NCBI RefSeq assembly: GCF_001187505.1
Contig: NZ_CP012150.1
Span: 4,278,001-4,342,000 of the forward strand
Direction of reading: 5' to 3'
DNA from: Mycolicibacterium goodii
Lineage (GTDB): Bacteria; Actinomycetota; Actinomycetes; Mycobacteriales; Mycobacteriaceae
Length of the DNA: 64,000 nt
The notes below the pieces were generated by a model. It was not told the origin of the DNA and searched no databases. It was given only the letters and a program-made list of their open reading frames with translations. Below are positions 45,435 to 53,264 of the stretch, one piece after another. A program made the position numbers and the translations under genes. How positions within the stretch are numbered: position 1 is the stretch's first letter; the number at the start of each line of letters is the position of its first letter.

Positions 45435-46285
45435 GCCACCGCCACCTCACCGGACGGGGACTGCGTTTCTCCTACACCCCCGGCGCCGAAGTCCTCACCG
45501 GAGCCGACGTCGATGTGCGGCCAGGTTCTCGGGTTGCGCTGCTGGGGGCGAACGGGTCAGGTAAGAGCACACTGTTGCAGTGCCTCGCAGGCACCTTGAA
45601 GCCGACAGCGGGTGAAATCTCTGTCGACGGCACGACGATGGACTGGTCGCGGCGCGCACTTCGAGCGCACCGTCAAACCGTTCAGCTGGTGTTCCAGAAC
45701 CCGGACGATCAGTTGTTCTCTGCCGATGTTGCCGACGACGTCGCCTACGGTCCGATGAATTTGGGTCTGTCCGCGGCCGAGATTCGGTCCCGGGTGGATT
45801 CGGCACTGAACTTGTTGTCACTCGATGATTTGCGCCATCGTCCGATCCATCAACTTTCCTTCGGCGAGCGCAAACGTGTCGCGATCGCCGGCGCGATCGC
45901 GATGCGTCCGTGCGTACTGCTGTTCGACGAACCGACGGCCGGCGTCGACCCGGCAGGAGTCGACGAGCTTTTTTCGACCTTGGAGATCCTGGAGAAGGCC
46001 GGCACCACCGTCGCCCTGTCGACACACGACACCGCGCTTGCCCTCCAATGGGCAGATTTCGTTGCAGTGATGCACGACGGCGTGATTCGACAAGGAACAC
46101 CACTGAGCATCCTGGACGACGCGAATCTTGTTGCGGCGGCACGGTTGCAAACACCATGGCTTCTCTCGCTGACCAGTGACCTGATCCGGGACGGCGTGCT
46201 GCCCCCAACCAGTCGCCCGACCTCCACGGCTGGGTTGCGAGATGCGCTCAAACGGGCAGCGACAAACCCTGCTTTCACTGCGTAG
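45431..46285 (+). CDS. cbiO: CbiO, cobalt ECF transporter ATPase
   Basis: The 284-residue ABC ATPase has Walker A GANGSGKST, the Q-loop VFQNPDDQLFS typical of ECF ATPases, the signature LSFGERKRVAIAG, Walker B VLLFDEPTAGVDP and a switch His in LSTHD. It powers cobalt uptake by CbiMNQ. It ends the cbi operon. A 46-bp gap separates it from the second cobalamin riboswitch. Confidence 0.93.
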   Translation: MSHRHLTGRGLRFSYTPGAEVLTGADVDVRPGSRVALLGANGSGKSTLLQCLAGTLKPTAGEISVDGTTMDWSRRALRAHRQTVQLVFQNPDDQLFSADVADDVAYGPMNLGLSAAEIRSRVDSALNLLSLDDLRHRPIHQLSFGERKRVAIAGAIAMRPCVLLFDEPTAGVDPAGVDELFSTLEILEKAGTTVALSTHDTALALQWADFVAVMHDGVIRQGTPLSILDDANLVAAARLQTPWLLSLTSDLIRDGVLPPTSRPTSTAGLRDALKRAATNPAFTA

Positions 46286-46330
46286 CCCAAAAACGCCTGG
46301 CGGCGTATCAAACTGCGGACAAACTGGCCC

Positions 46331-46455
46331 TTGGTGCCCTCATCGGTTACGATGAACCTGCGAGCCCGAGGAAGCTGGTGAGATTCCAGCACAGTCGCGC
46401 TACTGTGTCACTCCTGTAGGAGTGAAGTCAGACCTGAAGGCCCGCATCCCATCCG
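46331..46455 (+). ncRNA. Second cobalamin riboswitch, before a GntR regulator gene
   Basis: Conserved elements appear in order: TTGGTGCC, GAGGAA, TGGTGAGATTCCA, GCACAGTCGCGCTACTGTG, a stem ACTCCTGTAGGAGT, and a B12-box-like GAAGTCAGACCTG. The leader continues to the AGGAGG ribosome site of the GntR gene at 46491. A hairpin GGGACGCGGAATCCC near 46462-46476 may belong to the expression platform. Cobalamin should therefore shut off this regulator. Confidence 0.85.
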
Positions 46456-46490
46456 CATATCAGGGACGCGGAATCCCTGCAGGAGGACTC

Positions 46491-47207
46491 ATGGCGACCG
46501 CCGATGCGCAATTACCCCCACAGCAGTGGAATCCGCTGCCACGCATACGCACTCATGAGCGGGTGATCGCCGAGATCGAGCGCCGGATCAAAGGCGGCGA
46601 ACTCACGGCGGGCGACCGTCTGCCCCCCGAGCGGCTCCTGGCTGATTCGCTGGGTGTCAGCAGGGGAGCGGTACGCGAAGCGCTGCGGATTCTCGAGGCG
46701 ATCGGGGTCTTGGAAACCGGTACCGGTTCGGGACCCGCCGCGGGATCGGTACTCGTTCGCCATGGAACTGTCGGAATCTCCATGGTGCTTCGACTGCATC
46801 TTCCTCATGGGTCGTTTTCCGCTGAAGACATTGCCGAGGTCCGTAAGGCTTTCGAGCAGTCTGCCGCAAGCGCAGCTGCGGTCAAGGCAACCCGCGACGA
46901 GGTCGACCTGATGCGCACATTGGTTGCGCATGCGGAGGCTACAACTGAGCCACCCGAACGTGCAGCCCTGGACCGCCAGCTGCTGAGTTTGATCGGATCG
47001 GTGTCCGGAAACGCCCTGGCTGCTTCTATTTTCGTCGAACTTGGACGACAGGTTGGAAGTGACCGGTCGACTCCCGTTGAGGAGATGGCGGCACTGGTCG
47101 AGGCCATCGCCTCCGGAGACGGCGATGAGGCGGCCTCGGTGATCGCTACACGCGGGCGACCCCTGAACACCTCTCGACAGATCGGCGAGTTGCGCTGGGC
47201 TGGATAG
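46491..47207 (+). CDS. GntR/FadR paralogue under riboswitch control, FCD metal site lost
   Basis: The 238-residue protein is a close paralogue of the regulator at 42826. The DNA-binding half aligns without gaps ([41 protein letters not shown]), so it should read the same operators. The FCD half has drifted. His161, His209 and His231 of the paralogue correspond to Leu165, Met199 and Arg221 here, leaving only Asp161. It probably cannot bind the metal or effector. GCAGGAGG precedes the ATG at 46491, directly after a cobalamin riboswitch. Its 3' end overlaps the convergent gene at 47146 by 62 bp. Confidence 0.88.
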   Translation: MATADAQLPPQQWNPLPRIRTHERVIAEIERRIKGGELTAGDRLPPERLLADSLGVSRGAVREALRILEAIGVLETGTGSGPAAGSVLVRHGTVGISMVLRLHLPHGSFSAEDIAEVRKAFEQSAASAAAVKATRDEVDLMRTLVAHAEATTEPPERAALDRQLLSLIGSVSGNALAASIFVELGRQVGSDRSTPVEEMAALVEAIASGDGDEAASVIATRGRPLNTSRQIGELRWAG

Positions 47208-47637
47208 CTTCCGGTGTCCCCGCTGGACAGGTCACGGTCAATCGCCAACCCGTGATTGACAACACCGCGTGTACGAATCCTTCAAACGACGTGAACCCGA
47301 AATGCCTCAGGCCCCGCCGAGTTCGGTAGATTTCGCCCGTCCACGCACCTGTCGCTGAGACGATGAACTTCTGCGTGGGGCGGAGTCCGGAGGTCGCCTC
47401 TGCGCTGACTGCAGGAGAACTGGCCGAACGAGGCGCCGATGTCAGCTCCCATCCAGTGGCCTGCAGAAACGCAGTGCAGAACGTCTCGACTGAGCTGAAC
47501 CGCAGTCTGGGGATTCGACCCCGTACGCAGTAGAGTTCGCCGACCCAGGGGCGCTCGGTTGCAATAACCAGCTTCATCCCCTCGGTCAAGGTTCCGGTCG
47601 GCGCCCCGTTGCCCGGATCCCGCCGCATCTGTCGCAT
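47146..47637 (-). CDS. Two-repeat small protein of unknown function, coupled to ilvC
   Basis: The ATG at 47637 lies 2 bp after the ilvC stop, so translation is probably coupled. The 163-residue product contains a gapless tandem repeat. Residues 22-66 and 90-134 share Trp, Gly-Glu, Tyr, Arg, Phe-x-Ser-x-Glu-x-Phe and a terminal Thr-Gly-Trp-x-Leu-Thr (17 of 45 identical). The repeat unit would be beta-strands followed by a helix. No signal peptide, cysteine pair or known catalytic motif is seen. I do not recognise the family. It may bind a ligand or help the reductoisomerase. Its last 62 bp overlap the convergent GntR gene. Confidence 0.7.
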   Translation of the reverse strand: MRQMRRDPGNGAPTGTLTEGMKLVIATERPWVGELYCVRGRIPRLRFSSVETFCTAFLQATGWELTSAPRSASSPAVSAEATSGLRPTQKFIVSATGAWTGEIYRTRRGLRHFGFTSFEGFVHAVLSITGWRLTVTCPAGTPEAIQPSATRRSVERCSGVARV

Positions 47638-47639
47638 GG

Positions 47640-48668
47640 CTAACCTCGCGCAGCGGTCCCCTGATAATCGTTGTCGCGCTGCTGGATCCAACCCATCAGT
47701 TGGCGCAGTTGCCGACCGGTCTCCTCGATCGGGTGTTTCTCACCCTCCGAGCGCAGCGAGTTGAATTCCGGTGCTCCCCTGTCCTGGTCCTCGATGAAAC
47801 GCTTGGCGAAGGTACCGTCGACGATGTCATCGAGCACCGCCTTCATATGCTTCTTCACCTCGGGTGTGATGACCCGAGGCCCGGACACATAGTCGCCGAA
47901 TTCGGCCGTGTCCGAGCAGGACCAACGCTGCTTGGCGATGCCGCCTTCGTACATGAGGTCGACGATCAGCTTGAGTTCGTGCAGACATTCGAAGTACGCA
48001 ACCTCCGGTTGATATCCGGCTTCAACCAGGGTTTCGAAGCCGTACATAACCAGTTGCGAAGTGGCACCGCACAGGACCGACTGTTCGCCGAACAGGTCGG
48101 TTTCCGTCTCCTCGGCGAAGGTGGTCCTGATTCCGCCGGCCCGCAAGCCGCCGATCGCTTTCGCATACGACAGTGCCAGCGGCCACGCCAGTCCCGACTC
48201 GTCTTTGTGCACGGCGAGCAGAACAGGGACTCCGCGCCCGTCCTCGTACTCGCGGCGCACCAGGTGACCGGGACCTTTCGGGGCGACCATGAAGACATCG
48301 ATGCCGTCCGGTGCGGTGATGTAGCCGTACCTGATGTTGAATCCGTGGCTGAACACGATGGCGTTGCCGGGACGCAACGCCGGGGCGATCTGCTCGGCGT
48401 AGAGACCGCGGGCGTGCTGGTCAGGAACCAAGATGACGATCACGTCGGCTTCCGCGGCGGCCTCCTGGGGGGTCAGCACTCGCAGTCCCTGTTCCTGCGC
48501 CTTCCCGCGGCTGCGCGACTGCGGCGGCAGGCCGATGCGGACATCGACCCCGCTGTCCCGAAGCGACAGCGCCTGTGCGTGTCCCTGACTCCCGTAGCCG
48601 ATGACGGCAACCTTTCTGCCCTGGATCAGGGAAAGGTCGGCGTCGTCGTCGTAAAACATGTCGGCCAC
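47640..48668 (-). CDS. ilvC: Ketol-acid reductoisomerase (class I)
   Basis: The 342-residue protein is a normal-length class I enzyme. It has the N-terminal Rossmann motif GYGSQG at residues 24-29 and the [22 protein letters not shown] segment. The metal ligands are in ETDLFGEQ and in [18 protein letters not shown]. It converts 2-acetolactate to 2,3-dihydroxyisovalerate with NADPH in valine synthesis. The GTG at 48668 is chosen because AGGAG precedes it and the product then begins like other KARIs; the frame is open to 48758. It is not with ilvB or ilvN but beside HCM-regulon genes, under its own TGGT-N3-ACCA operator. Its role here is unclear. Confidence 0.92.
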   Translation of the reverse strand: MADMFYDDDADLSLIQGRKVAVIGYGSQGHAQALSLRDSGVDVRIGLPPQSRSRGKAQEQGLRVLTPQEAAAEADVIVILVPDQHARGLYAEQIAPALRPGNAIVFSHGFNIRYGYITAPDGIDVFMVAPKGPGHLVRREYEDGRGVPVLLAVHKDESGLAWPLALSYAKAIGGLRAGGIRTTFAEETETDLFGEQSVLCGATSQLVMYGFETLVEAGYQPEVAYFECLHELKLIVDLMYEGGIAKQRWSCSDTAEFGDYVSGPRVITPEVKKHMKAVLDDIVDGTFAKRFIEDQDRGAPEFNSLRSEGEKHPIEETGRQLRQLMGWIQQRDNDYQGTAARG

Positions 48669-48711
48669 TGCGTACTCCTGCTTCAGGGTTGACTCTCGGC
48701 CCACTTGGAGG

Positions 48712-48732
48712 ACCAGGCGTGTGGTCCGACCA
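48712..48732. promoter_or_regulatory. TGGT-N3-ACCA operator before ilvC
   Basis: TGGTCCGACCA at 48722-48732 is a perfect match to the HCM-type operator. A further ACCA lies at 48712-48715, about one and a half helical turns away. It is 54 bp upstream of the ilvC start. Confidence 0.65.
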
Positions 48733-48806
48733 TACGGGCTATCGTCCTTCGAGGTCAAGCCCGCGAATGTGGGCCCAGTAACCCCAACTCACCCATTGTG
48801 GCACTG

Positions 48807-48827
48807 ACCACATATGTGGTAGGATCA
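48807..48827. promoter_or_regulatory. Operator before the MHS transporter
   Basis: TGGTAGGATCA at 48817-48827 matches the operator with one mismatch. It overlaps the perfect palindrome ACCACATATGTGGT at 48807-48820. It lies 30 bp before the MHS transporter gene. Confidence 0.6.
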
Positions 48828-48857
48828 TAGTAAGATCCATCCAAGTTTGGAGATTCG

Positions 48858-50228
48858 ATGACCCAACAGAGCCCGCCGCTCACTATGCAGAAAACTCCCG
48901 CCGACCGCGCCCGCCTACGCAAAGTCGGCGCCGCCAGCCTCGTCGGTACCACCATCGAGTACTACGATTTCTTCGTCTACGGAACCGCCGCCGCGTTGGT
49001 CTTTCCTACCGTCTTCTTCCCGAGCAGCAGTCCAGCTGTGGGCACGATTGCTTCGTTTGCGACCTTCGGTGTCGGCTTCTTCGCACGACCTGTCGGGTCG
49101 GTGCTGTTCGGCCACTTCGGCGACAAGATCGGACGAAAGCGCACCCTCGTCTGGACTCTGCTCATCATGGGCATTTCGACTGTGGGTATCGGGTTCCTGC
49201 CGGGTCACGACAGCGGCACGTTCGGGATGGTCGAGGGCGGTATCGGCATCTGGGCCCCGATTCTGCTTGTGGTGGCCCGATTCATGCAGGGGTTCGCGAT
49301 GGGCGGGGAGTGGGCAGGTGCCACGCTCTTGACAGCTGAGTACGCGCCGAAGAATCAACGAGGGCGGATGGCGGTTTACCCGCAGATCGGTCCGCCACTC
49401 GGCTTCTTCCTCGCCAGCGCCACATTCTTCCTCGCCTCGATCACCGTTGGCGCCGACAGCGAAACGTTCATCAACTACGGCTGGCGCTTTCCCTTCATTG
49501 CCTCGCTGTTGCTGGTCATCATTGGCCTGTGGATTCGGTTGACGGTGGAGGAAACCCCGGTTTTCAAAGCCCAACTGGTCAACCTGAAGCGCCAGGCGGC
49601 ACCGGTGAAATTGCCGTTCGGAGACGCGATTCGCCTGCAGTGGAAGCAGATTGTGTTGTCAGGTGTCGCGATGTCGACGTTGTTCGCGATGTTTTACATC
49701 GGTAGCACCTTCTTGACGAGCTACGGCACCGGCAAGTTGGAGTTCACGCGAACCATGATTCTGGGGTTCGGCATGATCGCGGCGCTGATCCTCGCTGCCG
49801 TGACTGCCGTGGCAGCAATCCTGTCCGACAGGATCGGCCGCAAAAGGGTCATCGCCGCGGCCTACATCGGGGCGGCGATCTGGTCACTTCTGCTCTTCCC
49901 ACTTCTTGATACCGGATCTCCCATTGCTTTCCTGATCGGCGTGACGGTCACTTTGGCGCTGTACGGCATGTCGAACGGACCGGCCGGCGCGCTCCTGCCG
50001 GAAATGTTCCAGTCGCGCTTCCGCTACACCGGTGCCGGCCTGAGCTACAACCTCGGCGGCATCCTCGGGGGAGCAGTACCGCCGATACTCGCCGCGCAGA
50101 TCATCGCGCACTACCCCAGCATCTGGGTGGGTGTACTTTTGGCCGGCCTGTCGATACTCAGCTTGGTCTGCGTGCTGACGCTGCCCGAGACCAAGGACAA
50201 CAACCTCGAGGACGCGCCTGCGCAATGA
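48858..50228 (+). CDS. MHS-family transporter, probable 2-hydroxyisobutyrate uptake
   Basis: The 456-residue protein has about twelve membrane segments and MHS signatures: SLVGTTIEYYDFFVYGTAAAL at the start, GHFGDKIGRKR, and RFMQGFAMGGEWAGA. Relatives carry organic acids with protons. It begins an operon with a 3-hydroxyacyl-CoA dehydrogenase (ATGA overlap), and its promoter carries the HCM-type operator. Uptake of 2-hydroxyisobutyrate is therefore the best guess, not shown by the sequence. Confidence 0.87.
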   Translation: MTQQSPPLTMQKTPADRARLRKVGAASLVGTTIEYYDFFVYGTAAALVFPTVFFPSSSPAVGTIASFATFGVGFFARPVGSVLFGHFGDKIGRKRTLVWTLLIMGISTVGIGFLPGHDSGTFGMVEGGIGIWAPILLVVARFMQGFAMGGEWAGATLLTAEYAPKNQRGRMAVYPQIGPPLGFFLASATFFLASITVGADSETFINYGWRFPFIASLLLVIIGLWIRLTVEETPVFKAQLVNLKRQAAPVKLPFGDAIRLQWKQIVLSGVAMSTLFAMFYIGSTFLTSYGTGKLEFTRTMILGFGMIAALILAAVTAVAAILSDRIGRKRVIAAAYIGAAIWSLLLFPLLDTGSPIAFLIGVTVTLALYGMSNGPAGALLPEMFQSRFRYTGAGLSYNLGGILGGAVPPILAAQIIAHYPSIWVGVLLAGLSILSLVCVLTLPETKDNNLEDAPAQ

Positions 50229-51091
50229 GCGAATTCTCTTCAGAAACATCGAAAGTGGGCGTCATCGGCTGTGGTCTCATGGGCGCTGGGATAGCGGAGA
50301 CGTGTGCACGTACCGGGCTCGACGTCGTCGTGATCGAAAACAGCCACGGTGCGGCGCAAGCGGGCCGCGATCGCTTGGAAAAGTCTGTGTCACGCGCCGA
50401 GGCCAAGGGCAAGATCGCGTCCGCCGCCGACGTTCTCGATCGCATCCAGATCGGCACCGACCTTGATGCGCTCGCCGACCGGACGATTGTCATCGAGGCA
50501 ATCCTGGAAGACGAAACGACCAAAACTGAGCTGTTCAGACGGATGGATGCCATCGTCACCGATCGCGACGCGATCCTCGCCTCGAACACGTCGTCGATAC
50601 CCATCATCAAGCTCGCGGTGGCCACCTCCCGACCCGAGCAGGTCATCGGTGTGCACTTCTTCAACCCGGTTCCGGTGTTGTCGCTGGTCGAACTGATACC
50701 GAGCTTCCTGACCGACCCGGCCACCACCGAACGCGCGCGGGCATTCGTTCATACCGGCCTCGGCAAACACGCCATCGACTGTCAAGACCGCGCCGGTTTT
50801 GTCGTCAACGCACTGCTCATACCGTTCCTTCTGTCCGCTATCCGGATGGTCGAGGGAGGATTCGCGAGCCCTGAGGACATCGACGAAGGTTTGGTCCGAG
50901 GCTGTTCCCACCCGTTGGGCCCATTGGCCCTCACCGACCTGATCGGCTTGGACACGACCAAGGCCATCGCGGAGTCGCTCTACGAGGAATACAAAGAAAC
51001 TCAGTACGCGTGTCCGCCCTTACTCGCACGAATGGTTGATGCCGGACTGCTCGGCAGGAAAAGCGGTCGAGGCTTCTACACCTACAGCTGA
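50225..51091 (+). CDS. 3-hydroxybutyryl-CoA dehydrogenase
   Basis: The 288-residue protein has the NAD-binding GVIGCGLMGAGIAE near the N-terminus and SNTSSIPI. The catalytic His is in VIGVHFFNPVPVLSLVEL, and the helical C-terminal domain ends with LLGRKSGRGFYTY. It oxidises (S)-3-hydroxybutyryl-CoA to acetoacetyl-CoA. That is the step after the HCM mutase and before the thiolase at 31329. The ATG at 50225 overlaps the transporter stop (ATGA), so both are co-induced. Confidence 0.93.
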   Translation: MSEFSSETSKVGVIGCGLMGAGIAETCARTGLDVVVIENSHGAAQAGRDRLEKSVSRAEAKGKIASAADVLDRIQIGTDLDALADRTIVIEAILEDETTKTELFRRMDAIVTDRDAILASNTSSIPIIKLAVATSRPEQVIGVHFFNPVPVLSLVELIPSFLTDPATTERARAFVHTGLGKHAIDCQDRAGFVVNALLIPFLLSAIRMVEGGFASPEDIDEGLVRGCSHPLGPLALTDLIGLDTTKAIAESLYEEYKETQYACPPLLARMVDAGLLGRKSGRGFYTYS

Positions 51092-51098
51092 GTCGACG

Positions 51099-51707
51099 AT
51101 GACTTCACAACCGATGTTCTGGGTTCGGCACGGTGAATCAGAATGGAATCGTTTGGGACTCATGCAGGGACAGATGCCCTGTCCTGGACTGAGTGCGCTC
51201 GGCGTGCGCCAGGCTCGGCGCGCCGCAGAACTGTTGGCAAGGGCGGCTCCCCGCCGTGTCATCAGCTCAGACCTGCGGCGCGCAGCAGAGACGGCCGCCA
51301 TTATCGCTGAACATGTGGGACTCGCGGAAATCGAAACATCCCCCCTTCTGCGGGAGCGGGGATGGGGAATCTACGAGGGCAGGCCAATAGCCGACGGCCG
51401 GCTTGCCGAGGAAAAACTATTCGCCTCGGAGAGGGTTCCCGACGGCGAGTCCCGCCGGGACGTCGCCGACCGGTTGCGACAGTTCGCTCGGCAGCTTCGC
51501 GGCGCTGGGCCGAGCGTCGTGGTGACCCACGGTGATGTGATCCGGGAAGCCCTGACAATTTTCGCAGGGCAGGAGCGGCAGCCACACTCGTTTCACAATG
51601 GGTGCGTGATTCAGCTCGAGATTCCCATGGGGGCGCTTTTCCGGCAATTGGCAGTACCCAGATCCAAAGGATCACTGTTCAGCGAGATCGCCCTTTTTGG
51701 TCCGTGA
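51099..51707 (+). CDS. Histidine phosphatase, possible alpha-ribazole phosphatase (CobC/CobZ role)
   Basis: The 202-residue protein has the phosphohistidine motif RHGESEWNRLG near the N-terminus and the second His in VVVTHGDVIREAL. LLRERGWGIYEGR gives the acid loop of the phosphoglycerate-mutase-like family. Enzymes of this type remove phosphate from alpha-ribazole or cobalamin phosphate in B12 synthesis, which suits the neighbourhood. Other phosphatase roles cannot be excluded. The ATG at 51099 lies 8 bp after the dehydrogenase stop. Confidence 0.8.
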   Translation: MTSQPMFWVRHGESEWNRLGLMQGQMPCPGLSALGVRQARRAAELLARAAPRRVISSDLRRAAETAAIIAEHVGLAEIETSPLLRERGWGIYEGRPIADGRLAEEKLFASERVPDGESRRDVADRLRQFARQLRGAGPSVVVTHGDVIREALTIFAGQERQPHSFHNGCVIQLEIPMGALFRQLAVPRSKGSLFSEIALFGP

Positions 51708-51862
51708 TGGCATAAAGAAACGGAGCCGGTTGTCGGGTTTTCCAGCCCAGAATCTCGTTGAGGTAGTAGTGATCCAAGCTGGCGATCACTGATTTGCAGG
51801 CGTCTTTGATGATAGCGTCCCGTGGGATGGTGGACTTCGGATCTGGCGTAGGTTCACGCGTC
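51695..51862 (-). pseudogene. Fragment of a 6-pyruvoyltetrahydropterin synthase/QueD-like gene
   Basis: A minus-strand frame reads KSVIASLDHYYLNEI, the pattern around the zinc-site helix and LDHxxLN motif of QueD-like enzymes. After one frameshift it continues GLENPTT, the usual next motif. Both ends are missing: the upstream part stops at the IS256 remnant and the downstream part at the phosphatase gene. It is probably a leftover from an older gene cut by the insertion. It fills the gap between the phosphatase gene and the IS. Confidence 0.5.
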
Positions 51863-51886
51863 GCGATCAACGAGTCATGTTGGACG

Positions 51887-52108
51887 CTAGGTGATTTGGT
51901 GTTGTTTGGCAAGTGCTGCTGCGGCGTGTTTGGCGGCGATTAAGGCGCGTAGTTCGTCCATGGAGACCTCGGAGAGGTAGCGGCGGGTGACCTGCCACTC
52001 GTCGTGGGATTCGATGACCACCGCGGTCGCCAGCCGCAGGAACGCCGCGGGGTTGGGGAAGATCTCCACGACATCCGCTCGGCGCTTGATCTCCTTATTC
52101 AGCCGATC
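51887..52108 (-). pseudogene. IS256-family transposase, C-terminal fragment
   Basis: The frame begins RLNKEIKRRADVVEIFPNP and continues with the DEWQVTRRYLSE segment to a normal IS256 C-terminus. RLN is the natural continuation of NNPIE at the end of the N-terminal fragment. The codons before it belong to the inserted element. Confidence 0.88.
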
Positions 52109-52110
52109 GG

Positions 52111-52123
52111 TTAACCGGCCCTC
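52111..52123 (+). repeat. Left terminal inverted repeat of the recombinase transposon
   Basis: TTAACCGGCCCTC, 13 bp, exact inverse of 55249-55261. Similarity ends beyond this. Confidence 0.8.
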
Positions 52124-52208
52124 CCACGACACGACTGTGGATGCGGCGTGAGGTTCGAGGCCGCGGGTCGTGTGTGGCGCATGCTGGCGGGGCCGAGAGG
52201 GGTAGGCG

Positions 52209-53264
52209 ATGACTGTTCGGGTGCGCACCAGCAGTGACGGCTATGTGATCGATGGCCCGTGGGAGGGGTGTGGAGCGGCAAACGCATTCCTGGTGCATCT
52301 GGCCGGACGCGGGTTCAGTGCGGCGACGGTGCGGGCGTATGCGTTCGATGTGCTCAATTTGGCTCGGTTCCTGCTGGACCGTGATCTCGCGGTGGCGGCG
52401 GTGACGCCGGTGGAGGTGTTCGAGTGGATCGACTGGCAGGATGTGCGCCGTGACCACGGGCGCAGCCCGGAGAGAAGGAATGGCGGGAGCGCGGCGGCAT
52501 CGACGGTCAACCGGCGGGTCGCGGCGGTGCGGGCGTTCTTCGAGTACCTGGTGATGACCGGGACGCGCTCCGAGAATCCGGTGCCCTCACCGCGGCGCGG
52601 GCAGGGGCTGAGACCGGTGGCGCGGGGACTGCTCGGGCATCTGGGCCCGGGTCGGCCTCGGGCCGGAGGCCGGCTGGTGCGGCAACCGCGGTTACTGCCC
52701 GAGTCTCTCGATGCCGATGCTGTCGAGCGGTTCGTGGCGTCGTTGCGAACCCATCGGGATCGGGCGATGGTGTGGGCGATGCTATTTGGGGGCCTGCGCA
52801 GCGCCGAGGTGCGGTCCTTGCGGTTGGCCGACATCGACTTCGGCCGACGGCGGGTGCGGGTGCTTGGTAAAGGCTCTAAGGAGCGGGTGGTACCGGTCGA
52901 TGCAGCATTCTTCACCGAACTGTCGGCCTATCTGCGCCTCGAACGCCCACCAGGGTTGGCGACCGAGGAGTGTTTCGTGGTGCTGCGCGGACCCTCCGCG
53001 GGGGCCCCGGTCACCGAGGCCGGACTGCGGTCATTGTTTCGGCGGCACCGAGACCTGTCCGGTGCGACGAGGGTACGTCCACACCGGCTGCGCCATACCT
53101 ACGGTACCGAACTCGCTTCTGCTGGAATCGATCTGATGGTGCTGCGGGAGTTGATGGGCCACGTGTCCCCGGAAACCACCGCCGGATATGTGCACCTGTC
53201 GGTCGAGCAACTCGCCGCCGAATACGGTGCTGCTCGCGCCAGCCTTGCCGGGACACGGCGATGA
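52209..53264 (+). CDS. Tyrosine recombinase A of the transposon
   Basis: The 351-residue protein has an N-terminal SAM-like core-binding domain (RGFSAATVRAYAFDVLNLARF). The catalytic domain has Arg in GGLRSAEVRSL, HRLRHTYGTEL with His and the second Arg, LMGH, and nucleophile Tyr327 in AGYVHLS. It is complete for an XerD-like integrase. It starts at the ATG 52209, about 85 bp from the left inverted repeat. It overlaps the second recombinase gene by ATGA. Confidence 0.9.
   Translation: MTVRVRTSSDGYVIDGPWEGCGAANAFLVHLAGRGFSAATVRAYAFDVLNLARFLLDRDLAVAAVTPVEVFEWIDWQDVRRDHGRSPERRNGGSAAASTVNRRVAAVRAFFEYLVMTGTRSENPVPSPRRGQGLRPVARGLLGHLGPGRPRAGGRLVRQPRLLPESLDADAVERFVASLRTHRDRAMVWAMLFGGLRSAEVRSLRLADIDFGRRRVRVLGKGSKERVVPVDAAFFTELSAYLRLERPPGLATEECFVVLRGPSAGAPVTEAGLRSLFRRHRDLSGATRVRPHRLRHTYGTELASAGIDLMVLRELMGHVSPETTAGYVHLSVEQLAAEYGAARASLAGTRR

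Noticed and set aside
46286..46330. Hairpin ACGCC-TGGC-GGCGT after cbiO as a terminator
   Set aside because: The stem is only five base pairs and no T-run follows, so it is too weak to call.
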